Positions 26,291-34,846 of a stretch of 64,000 bases of DNA are shown here, piece after piece (positions within the stretch are counted from its first letter, which is position 1; each line of letters begins with the position of its first letter). The DNA lies in assembly GCA_945874105.1 (NCBI GenBank), contig CAMCFJ010000012.1, forward strand, positions 1 to 64,000, written 5' to 3'. The DNA comes from Candidatus Nitrotoga sp. CP45 (GTDB taxonomy: Bacteria > Pseudomonadota > Gammaproteobacteria > Burkholderiales > Gallionellaceae). The notes below the pieces were generated by a model. It was given only the letters and a program-made list of their open reading frames with translations. It did no database searches and had not been told where the DNA came from. The position numbers were made by a program, and so were the translations under genes.

Positions 26291-26698
26291 ATGAGTCCTG
26301 AATCGCAGGATTCCGTTTCAGGCCAACAAACCGGGCTGATGGGTTCACTGAAAACGCTGGCGGCCACATTGGTTGGGATAGGTTGCACGAGATTAGAGCT
26401 CCTTTCCAGCGAGATAGAAGAGCAACGGGTGTGGCTAAGTTCCATGCTGTTGTGGACTTTGATTTCTCTGTTTTGTGCCGCTGTGGGTATCGTGCTGGTT
26501 GCGATATTGCTGGTAGTTGTTTTTTGGGATACCTACCGTTTGTTGACCTTGTTCATATTGGTGTTCGTGTTTGTGCTGGGGGCAATTATTTCTTCGCAGG
26601 TAGCACTTGGCAAAGCTCGAGCTAAACCCAAGCTGTTTTCTACCAGCCTTGTGGAGTTGTCCAAAGATCATGAACAGTTAACTCCCCCGTCCATATGA
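26291..26698 (+). CDS. YqjE-like (phage holin family/DUF1469) membrane protein
   Basis: The 135-residue protein has two adjacent membrane helices (about residues 54-75 and 82-105) after an N-terminal LKTLAATLVGIGCTRLELLS segment, characteristic of YqjE. The holin family name is historical and no phage is present. The function is unknown. The ATG at 26291 lies 8 bases after the DUF883 gene, and its stop overlaps the next start. Confidence 0.87.
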   Translation: MSPESQDSVSGQQTGLMGSLKTLAATLVGIGCTRLELLSSEIEEQRVWLSSMLLWTLISLFCAAVGIVLVAILLVVVFWDTYRLLTLFILVFVFVLGAIISSQVALGKARAKPKLFSTSLVELSKDHEQLTPPSI

Positions 26699-26985
26699 AC
26701 GCGGAATTGATCAGAGTAGCGGAACGCAAAGCCTCGCTGGTGTCCAAAATAGGGCGCCAGCGCACAGAGCTGGCTCAGATTTTGGAACCTTGGCACGAGC
26801 CTTTAGCGATAGCAGACAAAGGCTTGCTGGCGATACGTTATCTTAAATGTCATCCAGTATTGCTGGTGGGATTAGCAATAGTTTCAGTTGTACTACGCCC
26901 AAAATTTTCGACTAAATGGTTCCAGCGCGGGTGGATGGTATGGAATATGGCGCTTGCAGTGAAGCGCGGACTGTCTGGCTTGTGA
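26695..26985 (+). CDS. YqjK-like small protein
   Basis: This 96-residue basic protein has a helical N-terminus (ELIRVAERKASLVSKIGRQR), a hydrophobic segment near 60-75 (HPVLLVGLAIVSVVLRP) and a WMVWNMALAVKRGL tail, as in YqjK. It overlaps the yqjE-like gene by 4 bases (ATGA), completing the trio also found in enterobacteria and betaproteobacteria. The function is not known. Confidence 0.82.
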   Translation: MNAELIRVAERKASLVSKIGRQRTELAQILEPWHEPLAIADKGLLAIRYLKCHPVLLVGLAIVSVVLRPKFSTKWFQRGWMVWNMALAVKRGLSGL

Positions 26986-27135
26986 ACAAACGTTCTTGGG
27001 AGTTTTGAGGAAAGCTCAAGAGCGGTTACGGTTTGGATCTTTGATTCGCTCATCTTTCATAGGTGACGCTAAGCCAACTGCTGAAGATGCGGTTATTTTG
27101 CAAGAAAATGAGTAATATTTATTATTCTGACTTCC

Positions 27136-28941
27136 ATGCGCAAACTCGCACTGAACCTCATCCAAAAGCATAAGCGCCAGTTACTTTCGACTGGCAAAAT
27201 TGCTGCTATCGTTTTTCTTGTTTTCAGCGCACTTCTCTTTTTTGTCGGACCACCCATCGTCAAATCATTTGTAGCCAAAAAAATTGGCGAGGAAATTGGA
27301 CGCAAGGTTGATTTCGGCGCAGTCAACATTAACCCCTTTGCGCTGTCAGCAACGATACGCAACATTGCCATCTACGAAGCGGGTCAACAACAGGAAAAGA
27401 CTCTCGCGATAGATGAACTTTACGTGGATGTCTCACTGGCTAGCGTTGGCCGTTTTGCACCCGTAATCAATGAAATTCGAGTTACTCAACCGGTCGTGCG
27501 CGTCATCCGCATCGGAGAAAATAACTTTAATTTTTCAGACATAATCAACACAATTCTCGCCAAACCAAAAGCTAGCGATGAGCCCGCACGTTTCTCGCTC
27601 AACAATATTCACATCCATCAAGGCCGCATTGACTACGACGACCGTGTGCTGAAATCACGTCACACCATTTCCGAGTTAGATCTGTTTATTCCATTTATTT
27701 CAAACCTGCCGCACGATGTCGAGATTTTTATTTCCCCAGCGTTCAGCGCAAAGGTAGATGGCACGCCACTCGCTATCAAGGCTAAATCCAAGCCGTTTAC
27801 TACGTCACGTGACACTTCAGTGCAGATCAACCTAGACGGCCTGTCGCTGCCGGCGTATATGCCATTTGTGCCAGTGCAGCTAAAGTTTAAATTGGCCTCA
27901 GCCTTGCTGGATACCCGCCTGAATGTCGATTTCCAACAAAACGCTAGCACGAAAAATATCGTCATCAGCGGTGATGCCAGCGTCCGTAAATTGCAGCTAC
28001 AGGAAAAATCGGGAGTACCGTTGGTGCAATGGGACAAGCTATCGGTAGCGCTGGATCGTGTGGAGCCGTTTAACAATCTGGTGAGATTGCGCGAAATCAA
28101 ACTGGAAAGACCGGATCTGCAAGTGCAGCGGCTGCAGGATGGCTCGCTCAATCTTTTGCATGCATTTGAGTTGCCCGCTACAGCTCAGAAAGACAATGTC
28201 AGCAACAGCGCAAGCGCAACGCCAAGCAGTCAGCCCGCCACTGCCAAGCCCAAGCCATTTATCTTTTCGCTCGCCAGTGCCGAGATTATGAATGGACGCA
28301 TAAACTGGCAAGATGCCACTACCGACCCTGCGTTTGGGCCTGCCGCGCTGATGATCAAACGACTGGATGCCAGCCTGTCCAAATTCAGCACGGAAGGTAA
28401 TACACCAGCAAATCTAAATATCAAATTAGAAACCGAGGCAGGTGAGATCTTGAGTCATCAGGGATCGCTCATGCTCAACGGCAATTCTATGCAAGGCGAT
28501 TTGCAAATCACAGCCCTGCAGCCACAACACTTGCGGCCATACTTTGCCCCGGCTTTTGCCGCCGGACTGGAAGATACGCTGCTGGATGCCAAACTACCGT
28601 ATCAACTGACTTGGCCGGAAACTGGCGTAAATCTGGTGCTCACCAATGCCAGTGCCCACCTGCGCAACCTGCAAGTGAAGCTGCCAAAAGAAAAGGACAG
28701 CAGCATCACTGCCAAAGATGTCTCGCTTGATGGCTTTCAGTTTGACCTCGCCAAACAAATTGCCGCGCTCGATGGCATAGTCGTTGATACTGCCAAAATA
28801 AAAATCAAGCGCAACGCAACAGGTGAAGTCGATTTAATGGCGATGCTTGCAGGCAATCGCCATGCAACTAAAAAAACCACGACTAATCCTGGCACACCTG
28901 CCAAGCACAGTGCTTGGCAGGCATCATTGAAGCAACTTTAA
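27136..28941 (+). CDS. DUF748 / AsmA-like envelope protein, N-terminal part, cut by in-frame TAA
   Basis: The first 601 codons of a large DUF748 protein. An N-terminal membrane segment (about 18-42) is followed by KKIGEEIGRKVDFGAVNINPFALSATIRNIAIYE (core VNINPFALS), typical of this AsmA-related family, whose proteins are thought to help lipid or outer-membrane homeostasis in the periplasm. The frame ends at a single TAA (28939-28941) in the middle of conserved sequence: translation resumes in the same frame as IEQSDIQFSDAKV and runs on to 30933. The normal product would be about 1265 residues. The gene is thus interrupted by one nonsense codon, or the two halves are made separately. A sequencing error would also explain it. 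Confidence 0.8.
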   Translation: MRKLALNLIQKHKRQLLSTGKIAAIVFLVFSALLFFVGPPIVKSFVAKKIGEEIGRKVDFGAVNINPFALSATIRNIAIYEAGQQQEKTLAIDELYVDVSLASVGRFAPVINEIRVTQPVVRVIRIGENNFNFSDIINTILAKPKASDEPARFSLNNIHIHQGRIDYDDRVLKSRHTISELDLFIPFISNLPHDVEIFISPAFSAKVDGTPLAIKAKSKPFTTSRDTSVQINLDGLSLPAYMPFVPVQLKFKLASALLDTRLNVDFQQNASTKNIVISGDASVRKLQLQEKSGVPLVQWDKLSVALDRVEPFNNLVRLREIKLERPDLQVQRLQDGSLNLLHAFELPATAQKDNVSNSASATPSSQPATAKPKPFIFSLASAEIMNGRINWQDATTDPAFGPAALMIKRLDASLSKFSTEGNTPANLNIKLETEAGEILSHQGSLMLNGNSMQGDLQITALQPQHLRPYFAPAFAAGLEDTLLDAKLPYQLTWPETGVNLVLTNASAHLRNLQVKLPKEKDSSITAKDVSLDGFQFDLAKQIAALDGIVVDTAKIKIKRNATGEVDLMAMLAGNRHATKKTTTNPGTPAKHSAWQASLKQL

Positions 28942-28977
28942 ATCGAGCAATCCGATATTCAGTTTAGTGACGCAAAG

Positions 28978-30933
28978 GTGGCACCCCAAAATGGGGGCAA
29001 GCCTGCCGTGCAGCAACTGAGTAACGTAGACCTCACACTTGAAAATATCGCCTTGATGACGGAAGCGGCCACTGCAACTCCTTCGCCGCTGACCCTCAAG
29101 CTGAGCCACAACAAGCGGGGCAATCTGAATGCCAATGGCAACCTGACATTACGTCCGTTCGGCGTTAATCTTAAAATCGACAGCAAAAAACTTGCTGTAA
29201 CGGCATTCCAGCCGTATTTCGCAGATCAGATCAACGCCGTTTTTACCGACGGCAACCTTAGTACCAAGGGCAAGCTGATGGTGCAACTACCTGAGCATAA
29301 TCCGCTACGCGCTAGCTATGTTGGCTCAATCAACTTGGCCGATATCCATACGTTGGACAAAATCAATGGCGATGACTTCATGCGTTGGAAATCGTTGTAC
29401 ATCGGCGATATCAACACACAAATCAACACGCAGAAAAATCCCTTGGCAGTATCGCTAGGCAATATTGCGCTTTCCGATTTTTATGCACGGGTTATTGTCA
29501 ATGCCGACGGGCACATTAATCTACAGGATATCGCAACAAAAAATGGGCAGGGACAACCCACCTCCACCAGCCTGACACAAACGACACCCGCAACAGAGAA
29601 TGCATCGGAAGTTGCTGCTGTTGAATTACCTGCGTCAACTGTTACTGCGTCAGCAAATGTGGCTGCGTCGAAAGTGGCTTCTGCCGTTGCCCCAGCGCAG
29701 TCGGCAGGCGAAGCGCCGGTCATTCAAAATGCAAGTGTCAAACCATTAATACGCATTGGACAAATTACGTTGCAAGGCGGCAATATCTATTTTTCCGACA
29801 ACTTCATCAAGCCCAACTACAGTGCCAACCTGACTGGTCTGACCGGTTCGGTTTCAAAGGTTGCGTCTGACGACCCCACACCAGCCGACCTCGTCATGAA
29901 TGGCAAAATTGACGATGATGCCACGTTGGAAATAATCGGTAAGATCAACCCGCTAGGCGCTCAATTATTTCTTGATTTGGCCGCCAAAGCTCGCGGCATA
30001 GAGCTGACTCGTTTGACTCCCTATGCTGCAAAATATGCGGGCTATTCGATCACCAAAGGTAAGCTGTCAGTAGATGTGAAATATCATATCGAGAATGGCC
30101 ACTTGAATGCCAAGAACAACATATTTCTCGATCAGCTAACCTTTGGCGAAAAGGTGAACAGCCCGGATGCGCTCAAATTGCCAGTGCTACTTGCGGTCGC
30201 ACTGTTGAAAAATAGCCGTGGTGAAATCGACATCAACCTGCCGATTTCCGGTTCGTTATCCGACCCTAAATTCAGAATCGGCGGCATTATTTTCAAGGTC
30301 TTCATTAACCTGATAACCAAGGCCATCATCTCGCCGTTCTCGCTGCTGGCCTCAGCATTTGGCGGCGGCGATGAACTGGGTTATGTAGAATTCGCCCCCG
30401 GTATAAGCAGCCTGACGGCGGAGGCACAAGCCAAGCTCGCCACACTGGCCAAAGCGCTTAATGATAAGCCTGCGCTTAAACTGGAAATCATGGGCCGTGT
30501 CGACCCTGTCACCGATCGCGATGGCGCCCGCCGTGCCTATGTCACGCAAAAAATAAAGGCGCAAAAATTTCGCAGCCTGAAATCTGATGGCGCTTCCGTA
30601 AACCTGGAGGAGGTGACTGTCACTCCTGAGGAATACCCAAAATTCCTGGAGCAAGCCTACAAGGCAGAAAAGTTTTCAAAGCCGCGAAATTTTATCGGCA
30701 TACTAAAATCGCTGCCGCCGAAAGAAATGGAAAACCTGATGATCGTAAACGCACCGATCGGCGATAACGAATTGAAGGCTTTAGCTGAAAGCCGCGCATT
30801 GTTGGTCAAGCGACATCTGGAAGAGCAAGGTAAAGTGGCGAACGGACGAATGTTCCTGGTGGCACCCAAGCTGACGGTAGAAGGCATCAAGGATAAGGGC
30901 AAGCCTAACCGTGTCGATTTCACGTTGAAGTGA
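28978..30933 (+). CDS. DUF748 / AsmA-like protein, C-terminal part
   Basis: This is the same-frame continuation of the gene starting at 27136, beyond the TAA at 28939-28941. The GTG at 28978 is the first usable start but has no good ribosome site and no signal peptide, so independent export would fail. The sequence holds the second DUF748 region (GVNLKIDSKKLAVTAFQPYF, then GKINPLGAQLFLDLAAKARG, each in part), a Ser/Thr/Ala-rich linker, and an OmpA-like segment (LKLEIMGRVDPVTDRDGAR) near residue 500. Codon use and reading frame show no further damage, which argues that the lesion is recent. Confidence 0.75.
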   Translation: MAPQNGGKPAVQQLSNVDLTLENIALMTEAATATPSPLTLKLSHNKRGNLNANGNLTLRPFGVNLKIDSKKLAVTAFQPYFADQINAVFTDGNLSTKGKLMVQLPEHNPLRASYVGSINLADIHTLDKINGDDFMRWKSLYIGDINTQINTQKNPLAVSLGNIALSDFYARVIVNADGHINLQDIATKNGQGQPTSTSLTQTTPATENASEVAAVELPASTVTASANVAASKVASAVAPAQSAGEAPVIQNASVKPLIRIGQITLQGGNIYFSDNFIKPNYSANLTGLTGSVSKVASDDPTPADLVMNGKIDDDATLEIIGKINPLGAQLFLDLAAKARGIELTRLTPYAAKYAGYSITKGKLSVDVKYHIENGHLNAKNNIFLDQLTFGEKVNSPDALKLPVLLAVALLKNSRGEIDINLPISGSLSDPKFRIGGIIFKVFINLITKAIISPFSLLASAFGGGDELGYVEFAPGISSLTAEAQAKLATLAKALNDKPALKLEIMGRVDPVTDRDGARRAYVTQKIKAQKFRSLKSDGASVNLEEVTVTPEEYPKFLEQAYKAEKFSKPRNFIGILKSLPPKEMENLMIVNAPIGDNELKALAESRALLVKRHLEEQGKVANGRMFLVAPKLTVEGIKDKGKPNRVDFTLK

Positions 30934-31248
30934 TACTTAAAGCCCGGCCATGCTAGGTTTTAAACTGACTTGTTTCATTTACTTGCATTGCATTTACAGG
31001 TTACTTCAGGTTCTTGCAGGTTGCCGCCAGTCTATGCCGCATCGGAACATCGGTAACTCATGTGTTTATCCTGTGTGTTGGGCTTCATGACATTGGGTTG
31101 ACGCCACACTTCAAAACCATACAATCCCCATAGGTTCCCTTCTCCAGTGGTTCAGTCCACGAGGTTTATCCGCCGCCAATAAGGTCGCGTGTTTAACAGG
31201 TTTAGGGGAGGGCGGCAGATAAACGCTATTCGTTAGAGCACACAGCAT
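30934..31248. other. Intergenic region with a dispersed repeat
   Basis: No gene is visible in these 315 bases. Three short CAGGTT direct repeats lie at about 30997-31020. The stretch 31085-31138 is a repeat shared with 43764-43816 and is annotated separately. The promoter of the YdjM-like gene should lie in the last 100 bases. Confidence 0.5.
31085..31138 (+). repeat. Dispersed 53-54 bp repeat, copy A
   Basis: TCATGACATTGG and TTGACGCCACACTTCAAAACC, followed by CCCATAGG, recur in the same order at 43764-43816, 12.6 kb away, with one indel and a few substitutions. Both copies lie in intergenic DNA immediately before accessory-type genes (a YdjM-like gene here, a broken mazF there). I do not recognise the repeat as a known insertion-sequence end or integron site. 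Confidence 0.65.
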
Positions 31249-31749
31249 ATGCCCTTCACTCCCTTTCACTTTGGCCCTGGAGCAGCATTTTGTGCTGTGG
31301 CACCCAAGCAAGTTAGTTTCTTGGCGTTCTGCGCTGCAAATATTCTTATTGACGTGGAGCCGCTGTACTTCATGGCCACTCAGCAGTTTCCATTGCATCG
31401 CTTCTTCCACACCTATGTTGGCGCATCCGTCATTCTGTTGTCGATCTTTGCGCTGTTCATTGGTGCGCTGAAATTAGCATCGGTTGTACCCTTGCCAAAT
31501 GTGTTCTGTTGGAAGCAGCTTACAATTCTTCCGGTAGTTGCCGGGGCTGCACTAGGCAGCTATTCCCATATCGTGCTCGATAGTCTAATGCACAGTGACA
31601 TTCGGCCATTTGCACCGATGAGTGAAGCCAATCCACTCTTGGGTGCAGTGTCACTCAGCGCCTTGCATTGGTCGTGCCTTGCCGCCGGTGCTGTAGGACT
31701 CATCGTCGTTGGTATCCGCAGGGCGCTCTGTAATGAAAATGCGCTCTAA
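31249..31749 (+). CDS. YdjM-like membrane-bound metal-dependent hydrolase
   Basis: This 166-residue membrane protein begins MPFTPFHFGPGAAF and contains HRFFHTYVG and a later SHIVLDSLMHSDIRPF, the His/Asp pattern of the YdjM/DUF457-DUF4184 group of putative membrane metal-dependent hydrolases. Four membrane helices are likely. In E. coli ydjM is LexA-controlled, but I see no LexA box here. The gene stands alone after a dispersed repeat, which suggests an acquired segment. The activity is unproven for the family. Confidence 0.7.
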   Translation: MPFTPFHFGPGAAFCAVAPKQVSFLAFCAANILIDVEPLYFMATQQFPLHRFFHTYVGASVILLSIFALFIGALKLASVVPLPNVFCWKQLTILPVVAGAALGSYSHIVLDSLMHSDIRPFAPMSEANPLLGAVSLSALHWSCLAAGAVGLIVVGIRRALCNENAL

Positions 31750-31841
31750 CCCAGCCGCCCCTGCGTCAGGCTAGTTTTAACTATGAGGCGTGGAGGTGCC
31801 AAAAGCGGCACTATGCTCACCATATCGTAAACTCGTATATT

Positions 31842-33251
31842 TCAATCCAGCGGAATTAACCGATAACCTTCATGCTTGCTGTTCCACGACACGAAAACAC
31901 CTTGGGCATTGCTTAATAAAAACGGAAAGTCAGTTCCACTTGCACTTTCTGCGATTGATTTGGCAGGCGACCAGGTTTGCCCCCCATCGGTTGACTGCAT
32001 TACCAGAAGTTGCGTTTTGGTGCCGTCATACTCAGTCCAGGTCAGGATGACATGCTTCCCCTGAGCCAGGATATCAGGATGACTAGGCAGTTTTTTCGGT
32101 GTGCCGAACGACAGCGGAACTGAGAAATTTTGCCCCCGGTCGGATGAATAGGCATAGAACAAACCTTGGCGCGCGCTGCCTTGCGTAAACCAGGCAATAT
32201 GGTAGCGACCATCGTCAGAAATGGAAATCGCAGGCCCATGTTCAGGACAGCCCTTGATCTTCCAGTCGTCAAAGGTGACGCGCCACGATAGCGGTTCTTT
32301 GCCATCAGTTTGCGTTCTGGAAAGACCATGATCGTGGATGCCGCCTGGATAAATGAAACGCGCGAATAAAACAGGCTGGCCATCATTGTCAAAAGCAGTG
32401 GCTATGCGGCAACATTCGCAAAGGGTGTCGGAGAATTTTCGGTTGATGTAATTTTGACTATTTTGGCCGTCAATGGTGGTGTAATAAACCGCGTTACCAA
32501 GTTGTCTCCAGTCGGTGCGGTCGCGTTCGTCAAGCCAGAAGACATAAGCTTGACCGGATGAATTTAAAACCAGCCGACCCTGAAATGAATTAGCTTCGGA
32601 GGCTTGGTTGCTCAACGTTTTTGGCGTTGAAAAACTGCGGCCATTATTGGTGGAGGTGCTGAAATATACGGCTACTGGCTGAGCGCCTTCAGCCGAATAG
32701 ATGACAGAAATTTTTCCGCTGCGATCCACGACGATGCCAGTCCGATTTTCACCGCTCACTTTGATGCGCTGTGATTCCTTGTTGATACGCACAGGCGCAC
32801 TGAAGGTCTTGCCCAGGTCAGTTGAATAATCAACATAGACATGCCATTTGTCTGGCACGACTCGCCATAAACGGTTATCGGGACCGAAAGCGGCGGTAAC
32901 GTACAGGCTCCCGCCCTGAGGACGGCGTTTTGAATCGGTTGTGCCGGCCTTAGCATCATCATGGTGGGCATAACTAGCTGCGCTAAATGCCATTGTGCCG
33001 AGCAGCAACAGGAAACCGAGCAGCCGACCACTGCTCAGTGAGACGCGCTCAATAAACCAGTCTGAAGCTTTAGGGCAATGCTGAACAAGTCCCTCCGTTC
33101 GGGCTGAGCCTGTCGAAGCGATTTGCAACTTATTGATGTGCAAGGAGTGCGTTTCGACAAGCTCAACGCGAACGGACTTGTTCAACGTAGCCTTAGTATT
33201 ATTTATGCAAACGGTTTTTCCGGTAATCGAATAATCAGGCAAAGTTGTCAT
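31842..33251 (-). CDS. Second CECC-type Asp-box (BNR) propeller protein
   Basis: This 469-residue paralogue of the 15599 gene shares CECCR (278-282), CPEHGPA (335-341), the segment YHIAWF, and the closing SWN....GYRLI. Asp-boxes include STDLGKTF (143-150) and STDGGQTW near the C-terminus. The export signal lies unusually deep, at about residues 75-95 (RLLGFLLLLGTMAFSAASYA), because roughly 35 residues before it are encoded by a palindromic dispersed repeat (33082-33184). TTG codons inside the repeat are possible later starts; no strong ribosome site decides. It follows the outer-membrane gene at 33297 after 45 bases and is presumably co-transcribed with it. Catalytic sialidase residues are not apparent. 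Confidence 0.78.
   Translation of the reverse strand: MTTLPDYSITGKTVCINNTKATLNKSVRVELVETHSLHINKLQIASTGSARTEGLVQHCPKASDWFIERVSLSSGRLLGFLLLLGTMAFSAASYAHHDDAKAGTTDSKRRPQGGSLYVTAAFGPDNRLWRVVPDKWHVYVDYSTDLGKTFSAPVRINKESQRIKVSGENRTGIVVDRSGKISVIYSAEGAQPVAVYFSTSTNNGRSFSTPKTLSNQASEANSFQGRLVLNSSGQAYVFWLDERDRTDWRQLGNAVYYTTIDGQNSQNYINRKFSDTLCECCRIATAFDNDGQPVLFARFIYPGGIHDHGLSRTQTDGKEPLSWRVTFDDWKIKGCPEHGPAISISDDGRYHIAWFTQGSARQGLFYAYSSDRGQNFSVPLSFGTPKKLPSHPDILAQGKHVILTWTEYDGTKTQLLVMQSTDGGQTWSPAKSIAESASGTDFPFLLSNAQGVFVSWNSKHEGYRLIPLD
33082..33184. repeat. MITE-like palindromic repeat inside the propeller gene's 5' end
   Basis: Arms of about 37 bases face each other: TGAACAAGTCC, CCGTTCG and GCCTGTCGAAGC on the left, and GCGTTTCGACAAGC, CGAACGGACTTGTTCA on the right. 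The TTCGACAAGCTCAGC-like core belongs to a family of dispersed intergenic repeats; a single arm also occurs at 40052-40076. Here it lies in the open reading frame and is translated through without a stop, upstream of the signal peptide. Confidence 0.75.
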
Positions 33252-33296
33252 TAATAATCAGTCCGGAATCTGCAATGGTCGCTGCTTTAAGAGGCG

Positions 33297-34325
33297 TTAA
33301 AATACAAATACAAAACGATAAGTAACCCGGTAGTCGGGTGGTGTTTGATAGCCGTTTAAGTTTTTGACTATCGGTGTGCCTATCGACAATGCGGTATTCC
33401 AATTCTTGCCGCCAGAATATCTTATTCCTGGCGAGAGATAAATGATATTGCTACCCGAGTTTGGATCAGTCAGGCCAGCAGTTTTTTGACGATCCTGCCA
33501 CTGACCATTTAGCTCCAAAATGCCCGTCCACGAGGAATTGTTGCTACCGACGAATAGGTTATTTCTGGCCATGCCAACGAAAGCATAAGAAAGTGCGACA
33601 TTGTAGTCAAACGTATCGCCGAGATTGGTATGTTGCACCCCGTTAGTTGCCACCGTGTAGAGGATACTGCTATCCAACGAGACCTTTCCCATGGCGCGAG
33701 TAAAGGAAAAACCGGCAGCAGGATTCCATGCGCCGCCGCTGGGCTGAGAGTGTGTTTCAAGATTTTCATTGTCGCCGTGGTGGCCGACAGTTTGGACGTT
33801 GGTTGTGCCTGGGGTAGTGAGGGCTACGACTAGTGATAAATGGTTTAGATTGTCTTCGGTATGAAAAAAACGATATTGACTGAACAGGGAGGCGCCGCCA
33901 AATCCACCTGGGTCTCCTTGACTAAGAACTTCATTGCCATGTTCACTGGGTGAGCGCAGGTCAAAGCGCTGCACGTAAGGAAGTCTGATACCCAACGTCC
34001 AGTTATCGCTCACACCATAGGCCGCAAATATGGACGGAATGAAAAGTGATTTTAGACTGTGAACATCACCATGGGCATCGTCGATAGCATTATTTTTCAG
34101 ACCAAGTAGTCTGGAATCTGAAGGAGTGTCAAAACCAGTAAATTGGGCGATCAGACCACCTGCCCACATACCGACAGGAAGCGTGATGCCGCTTTGAGTG
34201 ATAATTGGCGATGCGGTACCAATGCCGAAACCCATGGAGCCATGATCGGCCCGAGCGGTATTGCTGTAAATGGCGAATGCTGATGCTAAATACATCACCA
34301 GCGGAATTTTTTTCGAAAGACTCAT
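33297..34325 (-). CDS. Predicted outer-membrane channel (MetA-like/'transporter' family)
   Basis: The 342-residue protein has a signal peptide (MSLSKKIPLVMYLASAFAIYSNTARA) and a beta-rich mature chain ending in aromatic FVFVF, as outer-membrane barrels do. Segments such as WTLGIRLPYVQRFDL and FGGASLFSQYRF match the MetA-pathway/'transporter' barrels often found in metal or aromatic-compound operons. Several His-rich loops (DDAHGDVH, GHHGDNENLETH) could bind metal. It is first in a two-gene unit with the CECC propeller, mirroring the TonB receptor-propeller pair at 13-17 kb, and a matching palindrome lies 139 bases upstream. The substrate is unknown. Confidence 0.75.
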   Translation of the reverse strand: MSLSKKIPLVMYLASAFAIYSNTARADHGSMGFGIGTASPIITQSGITLPVGMWAGGLIAQFTGFDTPSDSRLLGLKNNAIDDAHGDVHSLKSLFIPSIFAAYGVSDNWTLGIRLPYVQRFDLRSPSEHGNEVLSQGDPGGFGGASLFSQYRFFHTEDNLNHLSLVVALTTPGTTNVQTVGHHGDNENLETHSQPSGGAWNPAAGFSFTRAMGKVSLDSSILYTVATNGVQHTNLGDTFDYNVALSYAFVGMARNNLFVGSNNSSWTGILELNGQWQDRQKTAGLTDPNSGSNIIYLSPGIRYSGGKNWNTALSIGTPIVKNLNGYQTPPDYRVTYRFVFVF

Positions 34326-34464
34326 AACTTATCCTTGTGATTTATAGTGTCGGAATGCCAATTACTCATTGAACAGACATTCATGAATCCGTATTGCTTA
34401 GTAAGCCTATGCCTGCATTTGCACAGCAGGGCTAGAGAGTAACTCAGTTCATCAAGCGTGAAAA

Positions 34465-34481
34465 TGCGGCAAATTGTCGCA
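34465..34481 (-). promoter_or_regulatory. Palindrome matching the 13086 operator, second copy
   Basis: On the plus strand the site reads TGCGGCA-AAT-TGTCGCA; on the minus strand, the direction of the gene it precedes, TGCGACA-N3-TGCCGCA. It matches the perfect palindrome upstream of the 13170 TonB receptor, including flanking GG before and TT after. It lies 139 bases before the outer-membrane gene that leads the second propeller unit. One arm mismatch is present. Confidence 0.6.
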
Positions 34482-34602
34482 CCATGTGATTCAGGTGGCA
34501 GGAGGAACAGTTCGCGTGCCAGCTTGGCTTCAGGCTTTACATCCGAAGCTGTAAGAAATGGGTGCTGTTGTACGACAGTACTGTTGTGGCAAAAATTTTA
34601 TG

Positions 34603-34780
34603 ATAAACCCAGATAATCCATTAGATGCTGATTCGCGTGATATGACGACGCATTCCCCCCTTTGCAAAAGGGGGGCTAGGGGGGATTTGAGCGTTGCGGG
34701 GACACAAAAATCCCCCTCAGTCCCCCTTTTGCAAAGGGGGAGGCTGGTTAAATTGCCTAATGGATTATCCGGGATAAATA
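34603..34780. mobile_element. Composite inverted-repeat (MITE-like) element
   Basis: An outer pair, GATAATCCATTAG at 34612-34624 and its complement at 34757-34769 with similar flanks, encloses an inner pair of about 37-base arms at 34651-34688 and 34706-34743. The inner arms consist of CCCCCTTTGCAAAAGGGGG-type sequence with an AGGGGGGATTT tail. No transposase is present. The nested symmetry and the lack of coding potential fit a non-autonomous element or repeat cluster. G-runs may also form stable RNA structure. Confidence 0.65.
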
Positions 34781-34846
34781 CAATGGAAAATATGATCTTG
34801 TTAATGTTCAATTTTGAACTAAATTTCCGTTGAGCGAGGCTGCGAA

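Larger units (their letters stand above)
34326..34846. other. Intergenic region with operator and composite inverted repeat
   Basis: These 521 bases separate the outer-membrane gene (minus) from the flavoprotein gene (plus). They hold the candidate operator at 34465-34481 and a MITE-like element at about 34603-34780, both annotated separately. Short open frames across the element are repeat sequence and not credible genes. Confidence 0.6.

Noticed and set aside
34530-34833. Open frames of about 90 codons on both strands between the operator and the flavoprotein gene
   Set aside because: They consist largely of the inverted-repeat element and read as low-complexity repeat translation on both strands.
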